A DNA stretch of 64,000 nucleotides from Agromyces atrinae (GTDB lineage Bacteria > Actinomycetota > Actinomycetes > Actinomycetales > Microbacteriaceae): positions 806,001 through 870,000 of the forward strand of contig NZ_JACCBI010000001.1 of NCBI RefSeq assembly GCF_013407835.1, in the 5' to 3' direction. Below the pieces are notes generated by a model. The model made no database searches, had not been told where the DNA came from, and worked only from the letters and a program-made list of their open reading frames with translations. Below, piece by piece: positions 40,579-48,600 of this stretch (position 1 is its first letter; each line of letters opens with the position of its first letter). The position numbers and the translations under genes were made by a program.

Positions 40579-41382
40579 TTACACGAGCGCGATGGCCGCC
40601 TCGGGCGTCGCGACGCGGAAGCTGAACGTCTCTTCGAGGTAGAGACTCACGCTCTCACTGGTGTGCGAGCTGTAGCCGAGCGACAGGTCTTCGCCGGAGT
40701 CGAAGACGAAGTCGCCGCCTCGGAGGCTCAGCACGACGGCGCCCTCGGCACCCGGCGTGTACTCGACCGGACCGTCGAGGATGCGCCGCAGGTGCTCGAG
40801 GAGGGATTGCCCGCCCGCGTCGTTGCCGCCGACGACGTTCACCCAGTCGTCGCGGCCGAGGGCGAGCCCGTAGGGTCCGTCGATACCCGCGTCCTTCAGC
40901 ACCGCCACGGCCGCGGCGACCTGCTGGGCGAACCGCCGCGGGTCGTCGTCTCGGGAGATCGGCGGATGCGGCGTCGCCTGCGTGATGCCCGTGATGCCGA
41001 CGGCGTCCCATCCCGCGAACACCGCGGCGTTCTCGACCGTCGCGATGCGGCGTGCTGCCGCGTCGAGGGCGCCGAGATCGACGTCGAGCGCCCCGCGGGC
41101 TCCGGCATCGAGCTCCGAGCGGCTGAGGGTGAAGTCGGCACGCACCTCCGCGAGCGGCAGCACCGAGCGCGTGCGAGCGATCACGGCATCGGCCGGAGCG
41201 GCGACGACCGGTCCGACCCGACCGAGGTTCGTGGCCGAGTGCTGCCATCCGTGCGGGCCGGCGAAGTCGACGAGCTTCCGCGCCCCGAGCGCCGTCGACA
41301 GGCGCGTCTTCGCCTCGTCGTCGAGCATGTCCCAGACAGCGTCGGTGATCGGGGCGAGCCCGCGAAGCAGGTGGTCCGTCAT
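40579..41382 (-). CDS. Encapsulin nanocompartment shell protein, family 1
   Basis: A 267-residue HK97-fold shell protein of the encapsulin/linocin M18 family. It begins LLRGLAPITDAVW (typical N-terminal helix) and includes FAGPHGWQHSATNLGRV, ITQATPHPPI, DGPYGLALGRDDW and the C-terminal FRVATPEAAIAL. It self-assembles into a hollow cage about 24 nm wide. The ATG overlaps the DyP stop in an ATGA junction, so shell and cargo are coupled. The downstream 116-residue protein gene may be co-transcribed. Confidence 0.94.
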   Translation of the reverse strand: MTDHLLRGLAPITDAVWDMLDDEAKTRLSTALGARKLVDFAGPHGWQHSATNLGRVGPVVAAPADAVIARTRSVLPLAEVRADFTLSRSELDAGARGALDVDLGALDAAARRIATVENAAVFAGWDAVGITGITQATPHPPISRDDDPRRFAQQVAAAVAVLKDAGIDGPYGLALGRDDWVNVVGGNDAGGQSLLEHLRRILDGPVEYTPGAEGAVVLSLRGGDFVFDSGEDLSLGYSSHTSESVSLYLEETFSFRVATPEAAIALV

Positions 41383-42440
41383 GATTCGTGCCTTTCGATG
41401 GGGTGCGCTTTCAGTGAACCGATTCCGAGCCCGGATGCCGCGGGAGGGCGTTCCTCGACGTCGTCGCGCACATCCGGCTCCGGGGCGTCGAGGGCTCCGA
41501 GCATGTCGAGCGGCGGCGCGAAGAACGCCGTGCCCGTGAGCGGGGTCGAGAAGTCGAGGAGGCGGTCGTGAGACCCGACGGGGTCGCCGATGAACATGCG
41601 TTCGAGCATGCGTTCGATGACCCAGAGGTGCCGCGCGTAGCCGATGAAGTACGTGCCGAACTCGCCCCGGCCCGGTCGCCCGAACGGCATGTTGTCGCGC
41701 AGGATGTCGTGCTCGTCGCCGTTCTCGTCGACGATCGTCGCGAGGGTCTTGTGCGATTTCTGGCCCGAGGTCGCGTCGTCGAGTTCGACGTTGTCGATCT
41801 TCGTGCGCCCGATGATCGCCTCTTGGTGTTCGGTGCTGAGCGCCGCCCACGCATCGAGGGGGTGCGTGTACTTCTGCACGACGACATAGCTCCCGCCCGC
41901 GAACGCCGGGTCCTCATCGCCGACGAGGGATGACGCGGGCAGATCGAGACCGACGGGATTCGCCGTTCCGTCGACGAAGCCGAGCAGGTCGCGAGAGTCG
42001 AAGTAGCGGAACCCCTGCACCTCGTCGACGACCGTCACGGCGTCTCCGAGGGCGTCGAGCAGCAGGCGCTCGAGCTCGAAGCAGAGGTCTTCGCGCTCGG
42101 CCCGGATGTGGAAGAGCAGATCGCCCGGTGTCGATACGGCCGTGTGCACGGAACCCGCGATGACGGGGAAGGGATGGAGTTCGGCGGGGCTCTCGCGTGA
42201 GGAGAGGCGCGCCCACGCCTCGCTGCCGATGCCGACGTTGCACGAGAGCCGGCCGTTCAGGTCGCGGAAGCCGACGGTCTTGACGAGTCCGTCGAGGTCG
42301 GCAAGAGCCGAGCGCACGGCGTCGAGGGCATCGGCCGACGGTGCAATCGTGACGACGAGGAAGATCGCGGAGCGACTGAGCGGCGCATCGATCGATTGAG
42401 GCGCGATCGGCACACGATCGGCCGCGTCGTTGCCCGTCAT
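41379..42440 (-). CDS. Dye-decolorizing peroxidase with encapsulin cargo-loading tail
   Basis: Heme peroxidase of the DyP B family, 353 residues. Visible residues: catalytic Asp157 in GFVDGTANP, axial heme His230 in GQKSHKTL, distal Arg248 and Asn250 in RDNMPFG. After a disordered acidic linker (about 318-336) the C-terminus carries LGIGSLK (338-344), the known encapsulin-targeting peptide. It is therefore predicted to be packed inside the cage made by the next gene. ATG start at 42440. No signal peptide or Tat motif is seen, so it is a cytosolic or cage-enclosed enzyme. Confidence 0.95.
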   Translation of the reverse strand: MTGNDAADRVPIAPQSIDAPLSRSAIFLVVTIAPSADALDAVRSALADLDGLVKTVGFRDLNGRLSCNVGIGSEAWARLSSRESPAELHPFPVIAGSVHTAVSTPGDLLFHIRAEREDLCFELERLLLDALGDAVTVVDEVQGFRYFDSRDLLGFVDGTANPVGLDLPASSLVGDEDPAFAGGSYVVVQKYTHPLDAWAALSTEHQEAIIGRTKIDNVELDDATSGQKSHKTLATIVDENGDEHDILRDNMPFGRPGRGEFGTYFIGYARHLWVIERMLERMFIGDPVGSHDRLLDFSTPLTGTAFFAPPLDMLGALDAPEPDVRDDVEERPPAASGLGIGSLKAHPIERHES

Positions 42441-42509
42441 GATGGAAGCCCCCGTCGCGCCATAGGGCTATCGTGCCACTCGAGCGGCACCGATCGCTCG
42501 ACTTTCGTC

Positions 42510-42626
42510 GTGAAGAAGCTGCTCGTCGAGGACGTCTTCGGGCTGCCGTGCATCGTCGTGCCGGACCCCGTGACGGGAACGCCGTCGGTCGTGCCTATCG
42601 GGCGGCAGCGGGCTCGGCGTCCGTAG
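42510..42626 (+). pseudogene. Remnant of a siderophore ABC-transporter ATPase (3' end)
   Basis: A 38-codon open stretch ending in TAG encodes VKKLLVEDVFGLPCIVVPDP then VTGTPSVVPIGRQ. This is the C-terminal tail of FecE-type siderophore ATPases. It shares 18 of 28 positions with the tail of the ATPase at 63419. The rest of the gene is absent; upstream sequence belongs to the DyP promoter region. The remnant overlaps the end of trpF on the other strand. Confidence 0.78.
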
Positions 42627-43257
42627 GCTCGGCGCCCGTAGCTCGCACCGCATCGACGAACGCGGCGATGCGCGCGAGCGACTTCACGCCGCGCTCCGAT
42701 TCGACACCGCTCGACACGTCGACGCCGCTCGGCAAGAGGGCACGGATCCGCTCGACGACGTTCTCGGGAGTGAGGCCGCCCGCGAGCAGCCAGAACCCGG
42801 TCGGGCGAGCGCCGCCGAGAGCCGTGACGTCGAAGGGCACACCAGCACCAGGCTCCTCGGCGTCGAGCAGGAGGCGTTCGGCCGGTCGTGCGCTCGCACG
42901 GTACTCGGCGAAGCTCGCGGCGCTGAGCGCGCGGATCGGCCGGAGTCCCTCATCGCGAAGAGCATGCACATCGGCATCCTCGACCGTGCCGTGCAGCTGC
43001 ACGGTCGTCAGCCGCGCGCGCCGTGCGATATCGCGCACCTCGGCCAGGCTCGCGTTCTGGAACACGCCGACCCGTTCGATCCCCTCGGGGATACGGCGGC
43101 CGAGCGTCGCCGCGCGTTCGGGTTCGACGAACCGGACGCTCCGCGGAGCGAAGACGAATCCGATCGCGTCGACGCCGGCCGCGACGCCCGCCTCGACGGA
43201 TGCCTCGGTCGAGAGTCCACAGATCTTGATGTAGATGGCAGGCCCCTTCCGCGTCAT
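42595..43257 (-). CDS. trpF: Phosphoribosylanthranilate isomerase
   Basis: Isomerises PRA to CdRP, the tryptophan step missing from the main trp block. The 220-residue barrel has the catalytic Cys in YIKICGLSTEASV (9-21) and Asp in the TTVQLHGTVEDAD strand region; DVSSGVESERGVKS near 170-183 is the phosphate loop. It lies 15 bases behind the small export-type gene. The C-terminal 30 bases overlap the ABC-ATPase remnant on the other strand. ATG start at 43257 has a weak Shine-Dalgarno. Confidence 0.93.
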   Translation of the reverse strand: MTRKGPAIYIKICGLSTEASVEAGVAAGVDAIGFVFAPRSVRFVEPERAATLGRRIPEGIERVGVFQNASLAEVRDIARRARLTTVQLHGTVEDADVHALRDEGLRPIRALSAASFAEYRASARPAERLLLDAEEPGAGVPFDVTALGGARPTGFWLLAGGLTPENVVERIRALLPSGVDVSSGVESERGVKSLARIAAFVDAVRATGAEPTDAEPAAAR

Positions 43258-43272
43258 CCGCCGAGGGGAACG

Positions 43273-43746
43273 TTAGCCGATGAACGAGACGCCGAGGGTC
43301 GCGAGCACGCCGAACGCGACGCCCCAGATGATGATCGAGATGATCTGCCAGAGGATGACGGCGTTGCGCGAGGCCCCGAAGGACACCATCGCGGCCGACG
43401 TGATCTGACTCGGCAGCAGTGTCTGGCCGAGGAGGCTCACGCCCGCGACGCCGTAGCGGTCGAATCGCTCACGCAGCTTCCGACGTCGCGGCGACTCGGG
43501 CTTCGGAGTGCCGCGCTCGACGACCTTCGAGCGCACACCGTGGGCCGTGAGCACGACGATGAGCATCGAGAGGATGTTGCCGACGATCGCGGCGACGATG
43601 GCGACGACGGGGTTCAGGCCGGCGAGCACACCGATGACCGCTCCGAAGTACGACTCGATGAACGGGACGGCCCCCGCGAGCATGATTCCGAGCCACTGGG
43701 CGACGGCGGGGAGAGAGGCGGTGAAGTCCTGGAGGGAGTCGATCAC
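43273..43746 (-). CDS. Small multidrug-export-like membrane protein
   Basis: A 157-residue membrane protein with four or five hydrophobic segments (about 15-45, 48-70, 105-130, 133-157) and the pattern YFGAVIGVLAGLNPVVAIVAAIVGN, RYGVAGVSLLGQTLLPSQITSAA. It resembles the small multi-drug export family (PF06695), whose transport activity is poorly tested. GTG start at 43746 with AAAGGAACCCCC upstream. It is divergently oriented from the two-component genes. Confidence 0.58.
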   Translation of the reverse strand: MIDSLQDFTASLPAVAQWLGIMLAGAVPFIESYFGAVIGVLAGLNPVVAIVAAIVGNILSMLIVVLTAHGVRSKVVERGTPKPESPRRRKLRERFDRYGVAGVSLLGQTLLPSQITSAAMVSFGASRNAVILWQIISIIIWGVAFGVLATLGVSFIG

Positions 43747-43836
43747 GGGGGTTCCTTTCGTCGGCGAATGACGGCGTGATCCCATACTTCCGGCGCTGCC
43801 CTTCCCGGGGCAGTGCCGCGGCGTCACGCGCTGACC

Positions 43837-43850
43837 GTGACATCTGTCAC
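43837..43850. promoter_or_regulatory. Inverted repeat operator before the sensor kinase
   Basis: GTGACATCTGTCAC has two perfect 6-base arms around a 2-base centre. It lies 18 bases before the kinase ATG. A -10-like TACGCT (43856-43861) follows, so the site would sit in the promoter spacer and the mRNA would be nearly leaderless. It is a candidate binding site for the response regulator encoded at 45083. Confidence 0.55.
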
Positions 43851-43868
43851 TGGCCTACGCTCGAAGGC

Positions 43869-45086
43869 ATGCCCCCCGAGACCCCGTCGACCATCGCCCG
43901 CGGCGAGTCGGGTCGAAGCGTGCAGACCACATGGGCGTACACACTGGGTTCGGTCGTCTTCTTCTACGTCGTGTTCGACGCGGTCGTCGTCGTCGCGGTG
44001 ACGAACGCCTTCCGCACGGCACCGTCACTCGTCGACGGCACGCTGCTCGTGCTGACCATCGTCGCCGCCGCCCTGCACATCCGGTACTGCTGGTTCCTGC
44101 GCGCGGGCCTCGGCGGAGGGGTGCCCGGCCGGTGGACGATCGCGCTCATCGCACCCGCCGCACTCGCGTGGATCGTCGGCCTCGTCTCGTCGACGAGCGT
44201 CATCGCCTCGGTGCTCCCCCTCTGGATGTCGCTCTCGCTCGTCGCGTGCCTCCTGCCCGTGCTGCACCGCTGGGTCCTGATCGGTGCCGCGGCCGTCGTA
44301 TCGCTCGTCCACGCTCCGCTCTCGGCGGCGATCCTCGGTCGGCCCCTGGAGGTCGGGCTCGAGAACGCCGACCGACTGTGGTTCATCGGCATCTACGCGG
44401 GGCTCCTCCCCGTCATGGTGATGTCGAGCATCTGGTGGTGGGGCATCGTCGTGACCCTCGACCGCAACCGTCGGGCATCGGCCGACCTCGCCGTCGCCCG
44501 CGAACGCCTCCGGTTCGCCGCCGACCTCCACGACATCCAGGGACACCACCTGCAGGTCATCGCGCTCAAGACCGAACTGGCCGAGAGACTCCTCTCGATC
44601 GACCCCGAGGCCGCGCGCGGACACCTGCACGAGGCGCGCCTCATCGCGAAGGAGGCGCTCGAGGAGACGCGCTCCCTCGTGGCGGGCTACCGCGAGACGA
44701 GCTTCGACGACGAGCTCGAGAACGCGCGCGAGGTGCTCACCGCCGCGGGTGCCGTCTGCGACGTGCGGGTCGACACCACGATCGACGATCCCGAGACGCA
44801 GCGCGTGCTCGCGCTCGTCGTGCGGGAGGCGACGACGAACATCCTGCGGCACAGTGCGGCAGAGACCGTCGGCATCCGATTGACCCGCATCGACGACGGC
44901 ACATCGATCCTCGTCACCAACGACGGGCTCACGGCGACGGCTCGGTCCGCCCGCGCACCCGGCACCGGACTCGCCGGCCTCCGTGAGCGGCTCGCCGCAC
45001 TCGGCGGCGTGCTCGACACCGACGAGGATGCCGACGGCGGGCGCTTCGAGCTGCGCGCGTGGGTTCCCGTGCGGGTGAACGCATGA
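43869..45086 (+). CDS. DesK-type sensor histidine kinase
   Basis: A 405-residue membrane kinase. Residues about 20-200 hold five to six hydrophobic helices with no large extracellular domain. The dimerisation/phosphoacceptor helix of the HisKA_3 class has His221 in FAADLHDIQGHHL, and the ATPase domain shows the N-box REATTNILRHS near 325 and the G-box APGTGLAGLRERL. It most likely senses a membrane or cell-envelope state. The ATG at 43869 is chosen because the preceding in-frame sequence covers the operator. The stop overlaps the next gene's ATGA start. Confidence 0.92.
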   Translation: MPPETPSTIARGESGRSVQTTWAYTLGSVVFFYVVFDAVVVVAVTNAFRTAPSLVDGTLLVLTIVAAALHIRYCWFLRAGLGGGVPGRWTIALIAPAALAWIVGLVSSTSVIASVLPLWMSLSLVACLLPVLHRWVLIGAAAVVSLVHAPLSAAILGRPLEVGLENADRLWFIGIYAGLLPVMVMSSIWWWGIVVTLDRNRRASADLAVARERLRFAADLHDIQGHHLQVIALKTELAERLLSIDPEAARGHLHEARLIAKEALEETRSLVAGYRETSFDDELENAREVLTAAGAVCDVRVDTTIDDPETQRVLALVVREATTNILRHSAAETVGIRLTRIDDGTSILVTNDGLTATARSARAPGTGLAGLRERLAALGGVLDTDEDADGGRFELRAWVPVRVNA

Positions 45087-45712
45087 GCGGCGTGAGAGAG
45101 CCCGGCTCCGTCATCCGTCTGCTCGTCGCCGACGACGAGCACCTCATCCGCGGCGCCCTCATCGCCCTCCTCGATCTGGAGGACGACATCGAGGTCGTCG
45201 GCTCCGCCGACAACGGTGAGGACGCCGTGCGGGTCGCTCGCGAGACGACCCCCGACGTGTGTCTGCTCGATCTCGAGATGCCGAAGGCAGACGGACTCGA
45301 GGCCGCCGCGCGCATCCTCGACTCCGTCGCGACCCGCGTCGTCATCGTCACGCGGCACGCTCGCCCGGGTGTGCTGAGGCGAGCACTCGCCACGCGCGTC
45401 TCGGGATTCGTACCGAAGTCGACCCCCGCCGAGGAGCTCGCCGACGTCATCCGCGACGTCGCCGCCGGCCGACGCTACGTCGACCCCGAGATCGCGGCGA
45501 CCGCGTTGTCGGCCGAACGCTGCCCGCTCACCGACCGCGAACTCGACGCGCTGCGCCTCAGCCGATCGACGCTCAGCGTGCAGCAGATCGCCGACCGACT
45601 GCACCTCGCTTCGGGCACGGTGCGCAACTACCTCTCGGCGGCGATGACGAAGCTCGATGCGTCGTCGCGGCACGAAGCGGCCGAGAAGGCCTGGCAACAG
45701 GGTTGGATCTGA
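45083..45712 (+). CDS. NarL/FixJ-type response regulator
   Basis: A 209-residue regulator partnered with the kinase above (ATGA overlap). Receiver domain residues 11-125 with acidic pair DDE near 17-19 and phosphoacceptor Asp63 in CLLDLEMP; conserved Lys is in FVPKS. The LuxR-type helix-turn-helix occupies about 148-209 (LTDRELDALRLSRS, VQQIADRLHLASGTVRNYLSAAM). It ends one base from the convergent siderophore ATPase gene. Confidence 0.93.
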   Translation: MSGVREPGSVIRLLVADDEHLIRGALIALLDLEDDIEVVGSADNGEDAVRVARETTPDVCLLDLEMPKADGLEAAARILDSVATRVVIVTRHARPGVLRRALATRVSGFVPKSTPAEELADVIRDVAAGRRYVDPEIAATALSAERCPLTDRELDALRLSRSTLSVQQIADRLHLASGTVRNYLSAAMTKLDASSRHEAAEKAWQQGWI

Positions 45713-45713
45713 C

Positions 45714-46517
45714 TCACGCCGCCACGTGATGACGACCGAGCGGCAGCATGAGGGGCTTGCCCGACGTGGGGTCGACGATGACACGGCTGTCGAGACCGAA
45801 GACCGCGCGCACGCAGTCCTCCGTGAGGACGTCGACCGGCTCGCCCGCCGCGTGCACGGTGCCCGCCTGCAGGGCGATGAGGTGATCCGCGTAGCGCGCC
45901 GCGAGGTTCAGGTCGTGCAGCACCATGACGATCGTCGTGCCGCGTGACCGGTTGAGGTCGGTGAGGAGATCGAGCACCTCGACCTGGTGGCTCACGTCGA
46001 GGAAGGTCGTCGGCTCGTCGAGGAGGAGGAGGTCGGTCTGCTGCGCGAGCGCCATCGCGATCCACACCCGCTGGCGCTGGCCGCCCGAGAGCTCGTCGAC
46101 GGGTCGATCCGCGAGGTCGACCGTGTGGGTGGCCTCGAGCGCCTCCGCGACCGCGAGATCATCGGCCGCACTCCACCGCGACAGGATGCCCTGGTGCGGG
46201 TGCCGACCGCGGCCGACGAGGTCGGCGACCGTGATGCCCTCGGGTGCGATCGGTGATTGCGGGAGCAGCCCCAGGGTGCGAGCGAGCTCCTTCGCCGGCA
46301 TCCGATGCACCTCGCGGCCGTCGAGCACGACCCGGCCCGCGCGCGGCGCGAGGAGCCTCGACATCGAGCGGAGGAGCGTCGACTTGCCGCACGCGTTGGC
46401 GCCGACGATGGCCGTGATGCGGCCGGGAGGAACGACGAGGTCGAGCCCCGTGATCACGGTCTGATCGCCGTAGCCGAGGGCGAGGCCCTCGACGCTGAGT
46501 GAGTGGTCGTGGGTCAT
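45714..46517 (-). CDS. Ferric-siderophore ABC transporter ATP-binding protein
   Basis: FecE/FepC-type ATPase, 267 residues. Walker A is GANACGKST at 39-47 (Ala in place of the usual Gly), signature LSGGQRQRVW near 143 and Walker B LLLLDEPTTFLD. Drives import through the two permeases encoded just upstream, in a 4-base ATGA overlap. Last gene of the four-gene operon. Its tail ends VDPTSGKPLMLPLGRHH, a variant of the family C-terminus. Confidence 0.94.
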   Translation of the reverse strand: MTHDHSLSVEGLALGYGDQTVITGLDLVVPPGRITAIVGANACGKSTLLRSMSRLLAPRAGRVVLDGREVHRMPAKELARTLGLLPQSPIAPEGITVADLVGRGRHPHQGILSRWSAADDLAVAEALEATHTVDLADRPVDELSGGQRQRVWIAMALAQQTDLLLLDEPTTFLDVSHQVEVLDLLTDLNRSRGTTIVMVLHDLNLAARYADHLIALQAGTVHAAGEPVDVLTEDCVRAVFGLDSRVIVDPTSGKPLMLPLGRHHVAA

Positions 46518-47557
46518 AGCGAGCCTCCCGCGCAATTGGTGCGGATGATCAGGTAGATCAGATACGGAGCGCCGAGCACTCCCGTGACGACGCCCACCGG
46601 GTAGCGGAGGCCGAGTGCGTACTGCCCGACGACGTCGGCCACGAGCACGAGGAGCGCTCCGATGAGAGCGGCGGGGACGAGGAGGGAGCCGCCGGGGCCG
46701 ACGATGCGCGCGGCGATCGGACCGGCGAGGAACGCGACGAACGCGATGGGTCCGGCCGCTGCCGTCGCGAACGCGATGAGGCCGACGGCGGCGATGATGA
46801 CGACGAGGCGCGATCGGTTGACCCGCACGCCGAGCGCCGACGCCGTGTCGTCGCCGAGCTGGCTCATCGAGAGGTTCCGCGACTGCGAGAGCAGCACGGG
46901 CCCGAGCACGGCGAGGGCGATGAGCACGGGGAGCGCCTGCGACCAGCTCGACCCGTTGAGGCTTCCGGTGAGCCAGCGCATCGCCTCCTGCAGGTCCCAC
47001 TCGGCGGCCTGCGACAGCACGTACGCCGTCATGCTCTCGAGCATGGCCGCGACGCCGATGCCGATGAGGATGAGGCGCGTGCCGACGACTCCGCTGCGGA
47101 ACGAGAGCGCGTAGATGACGAGCGCGACGAGGAGGCCGACGACGATGGCGAAGGCCGAGACCTGGGCGGCGCCGAGCGAGAGCGTCACGATCGCGAAGGC
47201 CGCCGCGGCGCTCGCCCCGGCGCTGATCCCGATGATGTCGGGGCTCGCGAGCGGGTTGCGGAGCATCGTCTGGAACGTCACTCCGCCGAGCCCGAAGCAG
47301 AGCCCGACGAGGATCGCGAGCACCGCGCGCGGAAGACGCAGACGCCCGACGGTGAAGGTCGCTCCCGCGACGTCCTGCCCCGCGATCACGGCGATGACGT
47401 CGGCGAGCGGATAGAAGGTCTGGCCCACCATGAGACTCACGACGAAGACCGTGGCGATGAGCACCGCGAGCACGACCATCGTGACGCGACGCCGTCGGCT
47501 GCGTCGCCGGCGGGAGCTGCGGATCGACGCGGCGAGGGTGTCGAGGGCGATGCTCAC
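46514..47557 (-). CDS. Iron-siderophore ABC transporter permease (FecD/FepG type)
   Basis: A 347-residue permease of the FecCD family with about ten hydrophobic segments after a basic N-terminus. Family marks are LPRAVLAILVGLCFGLGGVTFQ and LRNPLASPDIIGISAGAS (residues about 75-120). GTG start at 47557 overlaps the stop of the first permease as GTGA. It pairs with the permease encoded at 47554 to form the membrane pore. Confidence 0.92.
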   Translation of the reverse strand: MSIALDTLAASIRSSRRRRSRRRRVTMVVLAVLIATVFVVSLMVGQTFYPLADVIAVIAGQDVAGATFTVGRLRLPRAVLAILVGLCFGLGGVTFQTMLRNPLASPDIIGISAGASAAAAFAIVTLSLGAAQVSAFAIVVGLLVALVIYALSFRSGVVGTRLILIGIGVAAMLESMTAYVLSQAAEWDLQEAMRWLTGSLNGSSWSQALPVLIALAVLGPVLLSQSRNLSMSQLGDDTASALGVRVNRSRLVVIIAAVGLIAFATAAAGPIAFVAFLAGPIAARIVGPGGSLLVPAALIGALLVLVADVVGQYALGLRYPVGVVTGVLGAPYLIYLIIRTNCAGGSL

Positions 47558-48600
47558 AGGGCACTCACCTTCTGGCGCCGCACGATGTAGATGAAGAACG
47601 GCGCGCCGATGAGCGCCGTGATGATGCCGACGTCGATCTCGGCGGGCCGGGCGATGATGCGACCGATCACGTCGGCCGCCGTGAGGAGTGCCGCACCGAC
47701 GACGGCCGAGAACGGCAGCACCCAGTGGTGATCGACGCCGATGAGCAGCCGCACGGCATGGGGCACGACGAGGCCGACGAAGGCGATCGGGCCTGCGACG
47801 GCCGTCGCCGCACCGCACAGGATGACGGCTCCGAGCGAGGCGGTGCCCCGGGCGATCGCGACCCGCTCACCGAGTCCGGCGGCGAGGTCGTCTCCGAGAG
47901 CCAGCGAATTGAGGCCGCGGGCGGAGAGGAAGCAGATGACGAAACCGACGGCGAGGAAGGGCAGCACCTGCTGGATGCTCTCGGGGCTCGCTCCCCCGAC
48001 GCCGCCGATCTGCCACGACCGCACGCCTCCCGCGATGTCGTTGCGCGGCAGCATGATCGCCGTGATGAGCGAGATCAGAGCGGCCGACGTCGCAGCACCG
48101 GCAAGCGCGAGCTTGAGCGGCGTCGCGCCGCCCCGCCCGAGCGACCCGATGATGTAGACGAACGTCGCCGAGGCCGCCGCACCGAGGATCGCGACCCAGA
48201 TGAAGCTCGTCGCCGAGACGAGCCCGAAAAACGCGATGCCGACGACGACGGCGAGAGCGGCACCCATGTTGACCCCGAGGATGCCGGGATCGGCGAGCGG
48301 GTTGCGCGTCACGCCCTGCATGACGGCGCCGGAGACCCCGAGGGCCGCTCCGACGATGATCGCGAGGAGCGTTCGCGGAATGCGCTTCGCGACCGAGGCC
48401 TGCCCGAAGCCGTCGGCGCCGCCGCCGAGTGCCGCGAGGACGTCGTCGAGATCGACGTCACGCGACCCGACGACGATCGAGGCGACGGCGAGCACGCCGA
48501 GGACGGCCAGCACGGCGAGGAGCCAGGCCGACCGCAGACGTCTCGGGCGCCGCACGACGGCGGCACCCGAGACGGGAGTGTGCGACGGGAGAGAGGTCAC
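47554..48600 (-). CDS. Iron-siderophore ABC transporter permease (FecC/FepD type)
   Basis: A 348-residue permease of the FecCD family, ten or so hydrophobic helices. It shows RIPRTLLAIIVGAALGVSGAV and TRNPLADPGILGVNMGAA, the conserved cytosolic coupling and substrate motifs. GTG start at 48600 overlaps the binding-protein stop as GTGA. Long hydrophobic frame upstream of this start belongs to an out-of-frame shadow of the binding protein. Confidence 0.92.
   Translation of the reverse strand: MTSLPSHTPVSGAAVVRRPRRLRSAWLLAVLAVLGVLAVASIVVGSRDVDLDDVLAALGGGADGFGQASVAKRIPRTLLAIIVGAALGVSGAVMQGVTRNPLADPGILGVNMGAALAVVVGIAFFGLVSATSFIWVAILGAAASATFVYIIGSLGRGGATPLKLALAGAATSAALISLITAIMLPRNDIAGGVRSWQIGGVGGASPESIQQVLPFLAVGFVICFLSARGLNSLALGDDLAAGLGERVAIARGTASLGAVILCGAATAVAGPIAFVGLVVPHAVRLLIGVDHHWVLPFSAVVGAALLTAADVIGRIIARPAEIDVGIITALIGAPFFIYIVRRQKVSAL

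Noticed and set aside
43776..43868. Longer start for the sensor kinase
   Set aside because: The added sequence covers the GTGACATCTGTCAC operator and reads as non-coding; the ATG at 43869 fits the promoter and homologues.
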